This document shows positions 11,743-23,039 of a stretch of DNA of 64,000 nucleotides, piece by piece. This DNA is from Cystobasidiopsis lactophilus. Taxonomy: Eukaryota; Basidiomycota; Agaricostilbomycetes; Agaricostilbales; Chionosphaeraceae. Position numbers and translations under genes: made by a program. Positions within the stretch are counted from its first letter, which is position 1. Each line of letters starts with the position of its first letter. The stretch spans positions 3,076,293-3,140,292 of the forward strand of contig BCIO01000001.1 in assembly GCA_001599975.1 (NCBI GenBank), given 5' to 3'. Below the pieces are notes generated by a model. It saw nothing but the letters and a program-made list of their open reading frames with translations, was not told the DNA's origin and searched no databases.

Positions 11743-11841
11743 GGTCGAGCGTCACACTACTCTACAGGTGTGAGGCACGGGTGTCAAAGCCAGAAGTCGG
11801 CGGTCGAAGCAGACGAAGCGAGGACCTTGCTGCAAAATTTC

Positions 11842-13005
11842 ATGTTCCGTATCAACGACAACATGACGCGGACCAAAGCCTACAAGCGCCAGAACAAGCT
11901 GCTGCTACCCGCCAAAGTGGTCCCAGCGCCCAAGCAGGCCCAGCCCGAGCTGGAGGACTTGCCAGTGAACGTCGCCCAGTGCTCCAAAGCGCTCACGGCG
12001 TTGGCTGCCCACCTCAAGAGCCGGCCGGCTAAGGCCAACGAGCTGATTGAAGCGGAGGAGTGGTGTGAGCTGGTTGTGACGCTCAAGACGATGCCGCCGC
12101 GCGAGGGAATCAAGCCAAGGCCGCTGTGAGCTTGCACTTTGCTTTCGCTTCAAAAAGTTTTTCGTTGAATCCTAGGGCGATGCGCAGGCTCATCCCGAAC
12201 CCTCTGCAAGATCCACGAAAAGTTGGCGTCTGTCTGTTCGTGAAGGACCCGTCGTCGCAATACAAGGCTCTATTGGAGAAGGCCAAAGTCTCCTTCGTGA
12301 GCAAGGTCATCGACGTTGCCAAGCTCAAGGGCAAGGTACATGCCCCTTCCCTCTCTTGCATTGATTCCAAGACTGATTTGGAGTGTCTTCTCTTAGTACA
12401 AGCCGTATGAGACCCGCCGACAGCTGCGCGAGACGTACCAAGTCTTTCTCGCCGACGACCGCATCATCCCCGCGTTGCCCAAGCTGCTGGGCAAGAAGTG
12501 GATTGACGCCAAAAAGCAGCCTCTCCCCGTCTCGCTCAAGCCGGCCGCCCTCAAGGCCAACCTCGAACGAGCGCTCGCTTCCACCAACCTCCATGTTCCC
12601 GCCGGGACTTGCGCCACCGTCAAGTTGGGCAGCTTTGCAACGCACACGCCAGCCCAGCTACTAGAGAACCTTCAAGCACTCTTGCCGCAACTGGCGGTCA
12701 AGGTGCCGGAAGGGTGGGAGAATGTCCAGGCGCTCCACCTCAAATCCACCACCTCGGCTGCACTGCCCATTTGGGCGTCTGACATGCCGCTGGTTGAGCC
12801 TTCCACGTCTCAAGCGGCCACCGAAGAGGAGGAGCTGGAGGTCATGCCCGACTTGGATGAGGACGAGGAGACGATTGCAAGGGCTCTCGCAGATTCAGCA
12901 GCCAGCCCCCTCACCTCGGCAAAAGCGCTGCCGCCTGCGACCATTTCCAAGCAAAGTGGCAAAGGCGGGAAGAAGGGCAAGAAGACAAAGTCAAAGCCGA
13001 GCTAG
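11842..13005 (+). CDS. Ribosomal L1-domain ribosome-biogenesis protein (Cic1/Utp30/RSL1D1 family)
   Basis: Members of this family bind pre-rRNA in the nucleolus during ribosome assembly. The sequence shows the L1 fold: an N-terminal helix region (NVAQCSKALTALAAHL), the strand VVTLKTMPP, RLIPNPL after intron 1 (GTGAGC donor after the codon for the Pro of KPRP), then VGVCLFVKDPSSQYKALLEK. After intron 2 come YKPYETRRQLRETYQVFLADDRIIPALPKLLGKKW and the return strands GTCATVKLGSF. The tail is acidic (EEEELEVMPDLDEDEE) and ends in a Lys/Gly-rich nucleolar-type signal. Two ATGs in frame, at 11842 and 11863, could serve; the first is chosen. Which family member (Cic1 or Utp30) cannot be decided by eye. 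Confidence 0.85.
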
Positions 13006-13112
13006 TCTTCGTCGGTGTTGGGGTTTTCGGTTCCTAGTAGTTGCCTGTCGACGGGATTGTGCATTCTTTACATGGCGCTCTGCGCGTTTACATCTCTTGG
13101 GGTTAGAGAGTT

Positions 13113-14212
13113 CTATCGATGCTGCCTCTGCCTTTTGAATAACTGCGCCACCCGATCCTGCCATCTCTTGGCTCCTTTCCCCTCAGCCCGGCGATCCCTC
13201 CTCGGTGCCTGTGCGCCACGGCTTGACTCAGTCCACTTGATCTGCTGCAGTGGTGCGACGTAGGAGTTCTGTCGAGTCGAGCAGATGTTTGCTTCATCGA
13301 AGCGGACTGCTTTGAGCGAGGGGCCTGGAAAGAGAGCAAGGAAGCTCAGCTTCTGGGCGAATTTCGACCAGAAGTAGACTTTTGACTTACTTCGAGGGTT
13401 CTTTTTGGGACGATTTGAAGAAGCTGCTGAGGTGCTCTTCTCGCCAAGCTCAGCCCTTTGCCGCTTGCCCCCCAATGCTTCGCGAGCATATCCCGTCGGA
13501 CCATTTTGAGCACTCTCCTTTTGTGAAGATAGCACACCGGAGACCTGAATTCGCAAAGGTGGCAATTCTAGGCAACGCTCCAAGTAGCGCTGCTGCCGAG
13601 AGCGTTGCCCCCGGTCGCACACCGCTTGGGGCTGGGATTTGTTACGCTGAGGAGGTTGGGGGAGAATGATGCAGCTGCTCGTCTGCGCTGTGGAGGCCGA
13701 CTGGTCGGTACGGGACTGCCAAGGCGCAGCCGAGGTTGCAGCTGTCGAAGCCGGTCCAGCCCATGAGTGGCGGCGAGCCAAACGACGTTCAGCCCGGACA
13801 GATTCTCTTTGAGAGCTCTGGGTGGGGTGAAAACAGGGTTTTGTCGCTGCAGGCGCGCCGTAAACCGGTGTCGATGTTGGGCCAGTAGCGGAGCGGCTAG
13901 CGTGTGCCTTCAGATCGGGCGACGGCCTGTCCCAATTGTCCTGTGCAACGATGGTTATTGAGTGAAAGGGATCCACGATGGCAGTAAAAGGACAATCTTA
14001 CCCTCGGGTCGTCCACGCGAAAGATGAAAGCCCAGATCTGCAATGCCACCGTGAGCTATTGAATGCGGACTTCAAGCAAATGAGCCCACCAAGGCGCCAA
14101 CCGAGATGGACAAGATGATGACGGCGATGGCGAGGGCCATGCACAGTCCATAAAGCAGCCAAGAGAGCACTTGGAAGAGAAAGGTCATGGACTGGAAGAG
14201 CCAAGACAGCAT
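13113..14212 (-). CDS. Small membrane-anchored protein of unknown function
   Basis: I do not recognise the family. The ATG at 14212 opens a strongly hydrophobic N-terminus of about 45 residues (core LLYGLCMALAIAVIILSIS, then GAL, then IWAFIFRVDDPR after an intron), one or two transmembrane segments. A further short intron (about 13950-14000) leads into a polar, basic, probably disordered region: NWDRPSPDLKAHA, RRLARRHSW and many Ser, Gln and Arg. A hydrophobic or aromatic stretch near 13325-13385 (VYFWSKFAQKLSFLALFPG) precedes a very basic end (KRQRQHR). The predicted topology is a short N-terminal anchor with a cytosolic basic tail. Both introns are phased correctly by reading-frame continuity. 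Convergent with the L1-domain gene and divergent from the permease. Confidence 0.6.
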
Positions 14213-14679
14213 TTCTTCCCGCTGGAGTTGGAAGAGCAGGAACAAGAGAGAAAGAATCAGAGAGGCAGGCAGGAGCACACAACGGTCACTGAGAAATTTT
14301 CCTTGCAACGGTTTCGGCCAGAGGTCGAGTGGCGGCGTGTCCCGGGAGTTGCTCTTTCGCGGCCTTGGAAAAGCAAAAGAAGCAGAAAGGCATACAGAAT
14401 AAAGGTTACACAAAGCATTTTGACCTTTGGTCGCAACTGCAGAGATTTACTACATAAAAATCTGACCCAACCTCAAAATCGTCGATGTGCTCCAAACCCA
14501 CCCCAGCAAAAGGCAAGGAAAAATTTCACGTGCAAATGACGAAATACAAATCACGTTAAATCACGAGACGTCGACGAATTTTGGCGGACGGTGTCTCCGC
14601 GTTTTTTCATGCACCCTTTGTGCTGCACCTTCCACCTATCTCAGCCTCAAAATCACGCTGATAAGGCGCTCAGGCCATC
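14213..14679. promoter_or_regulatory. Divergent promoter region with two GATA-type sites near the permease ATG
   Basis: This 467-nt gap lies between the starts of the membrane protein (-) and the permease (+). Immediately before the permease ATG are CTATCT (14636-14641, AGATAG on the other strand) and TGATAAG (14659-14665). Both fit the HGATAR consensus of fungal nitrogen-regulatory GATA factors. Six-base motifs occur often by chance, and these may lie in the 5' UTR. Confidence 0.3.
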
Positions 14680-17196
14680 ATGGACACCAAAGATGGCTCG
14701 AAGCACTCGGCGAAAGTGCTGAAAGCCCACCAGGAAGAGGACGACGACGCCATTTTGGCTCGATTGGGCTATGTCAGTCTCACTCTTCCTTGTCTAGGAG
14801 TCTATAGACACTGATCCACGCTTGCCATTGCTACGAATAGAAAGCTGAATTCAAACGGGAGTTCAGCAATCTGGCTACGATGTCAGTTTTCACGTGCTGC
14901 GCTAGCACCTCTAGGCTCGACGAAAGCTCGTCAATCATCAAATCCTCAAAGGACTCCAAAGGCTTGCTGTCGAGCCTAATGCTATGCGTATGATGCCAGA
15001 GAAAGTGTGCTGACGGTGATTATCGCGATAGCTCGTTCGCTGCCAGCATCATGGGCGTGAGCAGCACGATTGCGTCGACCTTCGACACTCCCATGCTCTT
15101 GGGTGGACCTGCTTCAGTAATTTGGTGTTGGGCCTTAGGGAGTATGATGTGTTGTTGTTTGGCCGCTTCTATTGCCGAGATTGTCAGCTCTTACCCAACC
15201 AGTGGCGGCCTCTACTCCGCCAGCTCTTATTTGGTGCCTAGAAAGTACAAGGCCCGGGTCGGCTATGTAATTGGCTGGCTCAATATCCTGGGACAGGTCT
15301 CCGGTGTAAGCTGTTGTCGACCATCAATCTCGATTTGGCCAAAACTGAATCTTTGATTCCAGGTCGCCTCCACTGAGGTTAGACATTGCCTGCCTTCACT
15401 CTGATGATCACAAGTGGTCTAAATGTTGCGTAAAGTTCGGTCTGAGCCGCCTCATATTTGCTGCGGTCGTCGTTTCCAAGGATGGAGACTACGAAGTCAC
15501 TGACGGAAAGCTTTTCGGCCTGTAGGTTTGTCCCCTGGTTGTCTTTACGGATCTTAAGCCTGGTTTTTAGCTACGTTGGTCTGCTTATTTTCCACGGCCT
15601 GGTCAACATGCTGCCAACTCGCTACTTGGCCTCCTTGACCAAGAGTTTCCTCTTTGTCAAGTGTGTATCCATTCTACCTCTTCGCAATGACACTGACACC
15701 GCCGCATTAGCCTTGGCACTGCTCTTGGCATCATTATCGCCCTCCTGGTGACGACTGATCACAAACACTCTCGCGGATATGTCTTCGGCGAGATCTACAA
15801 CCAAAGCGGCTGGCCGTCCGATGGATTCGCCTTCCTTTTGGGATTGCTTTCTGTTCAGTGGAGTAAGCTCTTTGCCCTCCTTTACGTGCAGCTTGGATCT
15901 CATGGCCATCTTCTTCTCAGCGATGGTGAGCTTTGGCTCTTCGCCACTTCTCGCTCTTTCCTCTGCCATTTCTTACTTCTCTCCAGACGGATTATGACGC
16001 TACGGGTGAAGACTTTGATCTGCCACCGCCGTCTTGATTCTTTGGCTTACTTCTGTATTTGACACAGCTCATATCAGCGAAGAAGTGAAGAGGGCTGCCG
16101 TGGCCGCCCCCGCTGCCATCTGCATAGCAGTGCTCATCACCGGTGAGTGATAGAGGCTCGAAAATGCCTGGATCACAATCTGAGCGAATCACGTCAGCTG
16201 TGGTTGGCTTCGTCCTCAACATCGTGCTGGTGCTCTGTTCTCCTCAGGATATTGCAGACCTCCCGGGCATCTCAGGTTGGTCCGTGCCCACAATTATCAG
16301 CACCAATGTTGGCAAAGCCGGCTTCTACGTCCTTTGGGCCGGCGTGTGCTTTACTTCAAGCGCCATCGTAAGCGAGATTCAACGTGTGCTTGGTGCGTTC
16401 TGACGAACGAGCCACAGGTCATCGCAGCCCTCCAGGCAAACTCGCGCACCATCTTCGCGTTTTCCAGAGACGGTGGCCTGCCAGACCGTGGCCTTTTTGG
16501 CAAGTTGAGCAAGCAAAAGGTGCCCATTTGGTCGGTCTGGGCGGTCATTATCCTTTCTGCCGTTTTGGGCTGTCTCCAATTCGCCAGCGCTGCTGCTCTG
16601 AACGCCAGTAAGTTGTCTTTCGAAGCCAGCTTGTTTTCCTTTCCATTGACATAAAACCTTGTCTCCAGTTTTCAGTCTTTGTGCGATTGCGCTCGACACC
16701 AGTTACGCTGTCCCGATCGCCTGCAAGCTAATCTTCCGCAACCACCCCGAAGTTATGTTCAAGCCCGGCCCGTTCACATTGGGCGACGGTTTGTTCGGCA
16801 AGGTTGTGAACACGATCGCCGTCGTCTGGGTCGCATTTGTTTCCACCATGTGAGTTCTGGCGTCTTTCACAAGCGCTGGCTAAACAAGATGTTAGATTCT
16901 GCTTCCCAACGTACCTGCCGGTGACGCCGCAGAATATGAACTACGCCTCTGTCATCACGGCTGGCGTTTTGGCAATCGCGGGAGGCTGGTACTTGTTGCA
17001 CGCTCGCCGATGTGAGTTCACCTCGCCACAGTGGCTGCGAACCCTTATCTGATTGGAAAGCGCAGACTACGACGGGCCGCGCAACTTCACCGGCGGCGCC
17101 TTCGTCGACACTGTGCTGCATCAAGGGATCGAAAGCAACAACTCGTCCCTGTCCGATGGCAGAGGTCCAGGGACGCCCCCCGAAAAGAGTGTGTGA
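14680..17196 (+). CDS. GABA/choline-type amino-acid permease (APC superfamily, Uga4-like)
   Basis: Plasma- or vacuolar-membrane transporter of the amino acid/choline family; S. cerevisiae Uga4 carries GABA. The ATG at 14680 begins MDTKDGSKHSAKV, then DDAILARLGY and KAEFKREFSNLAT (family signature LxRLGYKxEFKREFS). The sequence has about 12 hydrophobic segments, including SFAASIMGVSSTIASTF, PTSGGLYSASSYL and GQVSG. GVASTEFGLSRLIFAA is assembled across two short introns, and IYNQSGWPSDGFAFLLGLL, ALQANSRTIFAFSRDGGLP and VPIWSVWAV follow. About ten introns of about 45-110 nt are needed; most junctions close in frame. The stop is at 17194-17196 after TPPEKSV. The substrate cannot be fixed from sequence alone. 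It converges with the BZZ1 gene, 69 nt away. Confidence 0.92.
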
Positions 17197-17265
17197 TACC
17201 CCTTGGCCTAGAAAATCAAGTAAAACCGTTTCTATTCGTACAAAGAAGAGCTATCGAATCCCGTA

Positions 17266-19657
17266 TCAAGAATCCATTGTGACCGCCCAGTTTGGAACCA
17301 AGCCCTCAGCCCCGTCCCCTTTTCGGATTGAGACCCAGCCGCCTTCCTCTCCCAGCACTTGAACTGTCTCGCCTTCCTGCACGCTGAGTTCGCCTTCACC
17401 CGACGCTCCGAAATCGGCGGATACGCGAGCGGAGCCTGATGCCGGGCTTGTCTCGACCGCGCCGGCTGAAGGAGACTCTGCCTTGGATTTGAGTGCCTGA
17501 CATGCTACAAAGCTTTCGCACTCACCCAAGTACGTAGTGGGCACAAGCCCATCCGCTTCTCCTAGGCGAATCCTGGTCCAGCCCTCGTTGTCAGGCTCCA
17601 AAACTTGCACTTCAGCCCCGGCCATCGCCGACACCTCCAAGTCAGTTGATGCGGTGAAATCATAAATCAATCTCGCCTTCTCCACCTTAGCCAGCGCCTG
17701 GGACGGAGGAGGAACGGATCTCGCTGGTGGCAAAGATCTGTGGGAGTCGACAGTCGGCGAGGCAGAGGCGATTGATGACCGAGTCGTGGAGATGCTGTTC
17801 GTTCTTCTACGGCTGCCTGGATTAGATCGAGAGCAGTTGGCCGCCATTTTGAGCTCGCATTTCGTGTGACACGCCGTCCCGCAATTCCGACAGGTGAGGC
17901 CCGGCTTGCCTATCCCCCATATGTTCTGGCCACATGCAGAGCAAGGTGCTGGAATGGGAAACGCTGAGGATTTGAAGTCGTGCGGCTGCTGCGCACCCAC
18001 GTCGTCTGGAGAGGTCAACCTCATTTAGCACGATCAAGTGCATCGCACAGAATGTGAGACGTACTGCCAAGAGCAGAAGCAGCCAAGTCCGCTTCGGCCA
18101 CCCACACATCCTGTGCCAGCTGCAGCGCGATAGCTTGCCGGTGGGCATCGGCGAACTTTTCCATCACAGCGCTGGCATCGCCCAAAGTGGGGTTCTACCG
18201 AGCCGTTAAGTCCTAAGGTCTCTGAGATCTATGGCGCCCGCACTCACCGAAGAATATGTGGCAACGATGTCGCGGAGAGATTCGGCTTCCTTGAGTTTGG
18301 CCTCGAGCCCAGTTGGCTTGTCCAAATCTGTTGCCACTGTGTTGAAGCAAACTACTTGCGCTCATCGCAGGAGGTACTCACCTTTTTGTCTGGTGGCTAG
18401 CAAGTTTTGGAGGTATGTCTTGGCTTCCCCTGTCAGCAGAATTTGCTCGTCGTCGTGCTGTCCAATGTAGAACTGAGTCAATCGAAAGACTGGATTATTA
18501 GAAGGCAGCGCACCCAAAGCCCACAAGGCTCGAAAACTGCGTCCGGAGGCAAGAACCAACTTCGAGTGTTGAAATCGATGTAAATCTGTTGGTCACGCGC
18601 TGGATCGATTGCCTTGACGGACACAATAGTCTTTTCGTTGATGTCTTGCAGGCCGTCGAGGAATTGGCCCGTCCGAGTTCCGCATCGGTCCAGAATCTCG
18701 GCGAAAGAATGGAGGAGCAAGGTCCAGAACGTTTGATATTGATCGTGTAGCTCTGGCAGGTCCCTAGAGAACAGATTGTCTTTGTTGTTGTTGGACACGG
18801 TCAAGGCAACGAGATCTATATTCCTCTACCATGTCAGATCTCAGCGCCTGTTTGGCGAAAGGGGCACGAACAGGCATTCTTCTTGGTCTGCATGTCCGCT
18901 TCTGCTTTCCCAAAATTGCGTCTTGCTTTGTCTTCGTCCTTTGCTACGTCTTGCTTTTGCCTCGCCTGCTCCAGATCCGCGCAGGCTGCGTCATAGGCCT
19001 CCTTGGCTTTTGCGCGCGAAGCCTCGCATCGCTCTCGCTCTCCCAAAATCTTCGAAGTATAGAAGCTATAATGCTGCGACAACGATGGTCAGATTGCAAT
19101 GAGACAGAAGCAAGGCAGTTGAGAGCCACACCAGCTTTAATGATCTTTCGGACTGCACTTGAGTGGCGCTCAGATCCTGTGCGATCTTGTCCAATTCGTC
19201 GGCATAAGCTGAGAGTCTGAATAAACCATGGAGATCGTTCAAATGCAAAGCTGCAAAATAGCTACCTAATCTGGAGTCTGCAGTCTCCTTTGCTGATGCC
19301 AAGACTCGAGCCCAAGCTGATTCGAAGGTATGCGAGCGGCCTGCAGCATCCCCGTCTTTGAATAGTAAAGCTGGACTTTCTCCCGCGACTGCCATTGTAC
19401 GAGTTAGAAGGAGCAATGAGAGCAGATGGAAGCGATTCCGCGTTCGACTTGCCGAGTCCGGTGACCCTCTTTGATCGCGAAGAATAGGCCTTCCTTAGCA
19501 GAGACGCTGTGGACTGGGCTGCTGCTCTTTCAACTTCCGCTTGAGCCTTGAAGAAGAAAGCTGCGTCGTCGAGAGCGGAATGATAAGTGGACAGGGTGGC
19601 GTGCAGGGCAGGCAGGCTGTCTTTCAAGGCCGTCTTGAAGGAAGGCGGCGTAGACAT
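17266..19657 (-). CDS. BZZ1: Bzz1-like F-BAR/C1/SH3 actin regulator
   Basis: Bzz1 works with WASP/Las17 to drive actin assembly at endocytic sites. Domain order in the sequence: an N-terminal FCH/F-BAR region from the ATG at 19657 (SFKTALKDSLPALHATL, then YSSRSKRVTGLG and further helical exons such as YFAALHLNDLHGLF, FYTSKILGERERCE and DLPELHDQYQTFW); a C1 zinc-binding domain at about 17830-17990 (HDFKSSAF, CSACGQNIWG, CRNCGTACHTKC); a Ser/Arg-rich linker; a first SH3 (ARLIYDFTASTDLEVSA...VPTTYLG) and a second SH3 (ARVSADFGASGEGELSV...LVPNWAVTM). The protein ends MDS at 17266. At least eight introns, one lying between the first SH3 and the second (about 17500-17530). FCH, C1 and two SH3 domains together are diagnostic of Bzz1 in fungi. 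Head-to-head with the Red1-like gene over 167 nt. Confidence 0.9.
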
Positions 19658-19824
19658 GACGCCACTACAGGAGAAAACCTAAGGAAGCGAATCGTCGTCT
19701 CAAGGCTACCACATATTCCGAAGTTGGCAGCAGAAAAGGCACCCAGCCGAGGGGCCTGGTTTGGAGCCACCATTGCCCTTTGTTGCTGTCTGGCTATGTT
19801 CTGTGGATTGCTGGGTCTGTTCTA

Positions 19825-22614
19825 ATGCAAGAGTTCGACAACGCGGAGAACCCGGCAAAGCGGCGCAAGCTCGAAGGCACCCCTTTGAGCGCCATCGACC
19901 CGCTTGACCTGGAGGAGGGCGAGGTGCTCGAGGAAGGCGAGCAGGCGACGCCTCCACCCCCTCAGCCCACCCAAGAAGCGCCTGTTGTCCCTGTGCAGGC
20001 TGCGCCCGCACCAGAAAAGCCAGGCAGGTCCTGCCTCCAGCGTTTTCCAGTCGGCCGCCTTCTGACCCGTTCTGATCCGCCAGCCCTGCCTGCCGCGCCG
20101 CCAGAGCACCATGACTGTCGCGCGCTCATTGCCCAACTTACCTCATGGGGCGTGAGCCCAGAATACATGGTTGGCCATGGCATCGGCAAAGACCTCGTCG
20201 CGATCTGCCTGTTTGACCTCGGCTACCAAGTCCCGCCGCACCTTGCCCACCTTGTTCCCATCAAGAAGTTTGCCGAAATGGATCCGTCTCTGCTTCGCCC
20301 TGTCCCGCGCCACTCTCAATCCCCTAAAAAGGTTTCCTCGTTGCCACCCCGACCACTGCCGGCACCCGCAGCCACGATGGCAGACACCACGGAGGCCAAG
20401 CGACTGGCAGATCTGGAAGCCCAGCGGCTCGCAGACTTAGAGACCAAGCGGCGCCAAGAGCTGCTCAAACGTAAAGCCGAGATGGCCAAAAAGCGGCAGT
20501 TCGAAGGCCAACTCCAAGGCCTGTTCGCCGAAGTCCAGGCGGCAGTGGCCGTCAGTGACCCCGCTCCCTCTACACCACCAGCGCTTCCTCCCAGCGACTT
20601 GCCTGACTACGTCTCACCTTCGCCGTCGGCGGCCGATGATGACGACGACGGTGTGGACATGGAGACGTCCCCACACGAGGAGCAAGCGGATATCTCGCAA
20701 ATGATAGCTGACATCCGGAGTACGGCGGAAGAGGTGGCGGCTTTGGCGCCCGGTTCGGTCACCCCATTTTCTTCTCATCAGCAGTCTGCGGCCATCAACG
20801 CTCCCACTCCAGCAATGTCCCGCAGACCTTCCTTCCTCTCCATCACCACCGCCGCCCAGTCTCCAGCCATCAGCCCCATACCAAGCACCTCATATCTGGC
20901 CTCGCGGTCTAGTCGCCCAGTCGCCTCCGACTTCGAGCAAGAGCCATGCCACGCGGCGCCGCATCACCCACGCCGAGTAATGTCGGGCACTTTCGTCCCG
21001 GACACCTCATATCAAGCCCGCGTCGTTATCGACCTTTCTGACGACGAAGATCAGCTACCGACGCCGACGCCGACCGAGTTTGTTTACCCTACACCCGGCC
21101 AGCCTCCGGTGGCATCCACGTCCAAGGCCTCGCCTTTCCCGTCCACCATAACCACCGTCCCGACCAAAAAGCGGTCCCGAAGCCCCAAGGACAGCGAAGA
21201 TCAGCGCAACAAAGAGTTACAGGCAAAGGAGCGCGAGATTGGGCGCATGAAGGAGCTGTTGGCCAAGCTCGAGAGCAAGAAGCGGGCAGCCGTGCCAGGG
21301 AAAGACAGCCGCCCGTCGACTCCCAGCGTCCAGAGCGCCAGTCTACCGCCCAACAGCATAGAAGGAGTGGTCAAGGTGGATGAGGCGGCCTTGCAAGCGA
21401 CGCGCAAGCAGGTCGAGCAGCTGGAAGACGAGCGGCAGGTCATCGCCACCTCCCTAGCGGTGGGGGACACTGGGCCGGAGCCTGCTGCCATTGCTGGCGC
21501 CGATTTCACCACGACCCCGCAAGATGCGTCCGCCGAAGTGACGGCCGCCAATTCACCCAGTTCGCAACCTCTTGACGAGTCTACCAGCACTCTGGTCAAG
21601 TCCACCTCGGATTCTTTGGTCAGCGACACCAACGAGATCGACGTCATCATGGCCGACGTCGCCAGCAATACCTCGGGCTCGACTGCGAGCTCCGACGAGG
21701 GGATCAACAACCTGATCATATCGCATATTCGCTCGGGTTGGTCATCTTTCATCGGCCGCTGACGCTTCTGACAACTATCCGATACGCGCCTTTCAAGATC
21801 AGTCGCCGCTTCCAATGGACGAAGATTCGGCGGCGCCCGTCCCGCTTGCGGAGGTATCTACTGTTCTCTTGCTGTAGTTTTCAGTGGCAGCGCACAGAGG
21901 AGCAGCTTACCTCAATGCTTTGTGTATGGGGGCCTGCTTCTCTGGCAAGTCTCAATTCCTGGCGCGGCAGGCCTCGCCCACGACACCCGCTCTTGTAAGG
22001 CATTCGTTCCTTCTCTGTTTCCCCCCTCTTTTTATCGGCAACTCCTTGCTCCATCATCCTCTCAGCATCATCGAGGCTTCAAATCATGACTGAATCTGAC
22101 TGTCACTTTGGTTTTATCCAGCGCGGCCAGCGGTTTCAGCCCTACTCGTCCTTTCTTGCCTTGTTTCCGCTGATAAGTATTTCACCACCGGCTCTCTTCC
22201 CGGCATACTGGCGCGCTGCCCTTTCCAACCATGTTGCGTTCAAATGCACCGACATCGCTTCTGCTCGAGAAGTGCCCGACCCGTTTTTGTGCTCTTTTGA
22301 GCTGGATGGCGGGCACTGTGTTGATCCAGCATGCTCGCGCATCCACTTCAAGTCGTTGATGCCTTCTGGTAAGCGCGAAGCTCGACTGCAGTGCTTGCCC
22401 ACATTAATCTCCTTGAACAGTTCAAGATATGCTCGACTTTGTGGAGGCTGTGTACACCAACTGCCCGACCGACTGGAGCCGAGACAAGATCGAGGTCCTT
22501 CAACGCGGCATCAAGGCGGTTCTCACCTCTTATGACCCGTCCTCAGAGGGCCTGGATCCAACGAAAGTGGAAGCACTGATATCTCGCCTGCAGGCTTTCT
22601 ACAGACGCTTCTAA
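19825..22614 (+). CDS. Red1/ZFC3H1-like zinc-finger protein (RNA surveillance)
   Basis: A large, mostly disordered protein whose C-terminus carries the Red1-type zinc finger (CSFELDGGHCVDPACSRIHF, C-x8-C-x4-C-x3-H, about 22289-22348). In S. pombe, Red1 is the scaffold of MTREC, which feeds unwanted transcripts to the nuclear exosome; human ZFC3H1 does the same in PAXT. The first exon (19825 to about 21740) holds Pro/Ser-rich stretches, a Lys/Arg/Glu-rich helix (KRLADLEAQRLADLETKRRQELLKR is part of it), an acidic block, and a second helix (KERE...KELLAKLESKKRAAVPG). After the finger comes a helical end (DMLDFVEAVYTNCPTDWSR to LQAFYRRF). Junctions between 21740 and 22086 are the least certain. 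One apparent gap is only 24 nt (21854-21877). Function is inferred from the finger and overall layout. Confidence 0.75.
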
Positions 22615-23039
22615 AGCTTCAAGCTTGGTCTGCCTGGGAGCGCTCGACATGACAACCGACTGTGCCGGTTTCCACTTTGGGTTGCTGGGGCTTGCAACTT
22701 TCGCCACATCTCCCTTCCACCATACTTTCTCCTCACTCACTCCATTGACGACACGACGCACCACGCGCAAGATTTTCATCACACATTTTCTCATCCTCGC
22801 ATCCCCTTCAAAAGTTTGACTTGGTGCTGCGGTGTGCAGGATTTGGGGCCGCGCTTCAATATCCTCCTTGCATTTCTGACGGAACATTGTTTTCTTTCTT
22901 CAATTTCTCTTGCGCTACACCCGACAGCGAGAGCACAGAAGCCGAGAACTGAGTGCGTGTCGGGCACAATGGTAATCGAACGTGAATCCAGCGCGATCTC
23001 AGTACAATACAAAACTATAAGAGCCAAGCTCCGAAGCGT
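22615..23039. other. Convergent intergenic region
   Basis: This 425-nt stretch separates the 3' ends of the Red1-like and condensin genes. It is pyrimidine-rich in places and has no frame I can support. It presumably holds two 3' UTRs and polyadenylation signals. Confidence 0.5.
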
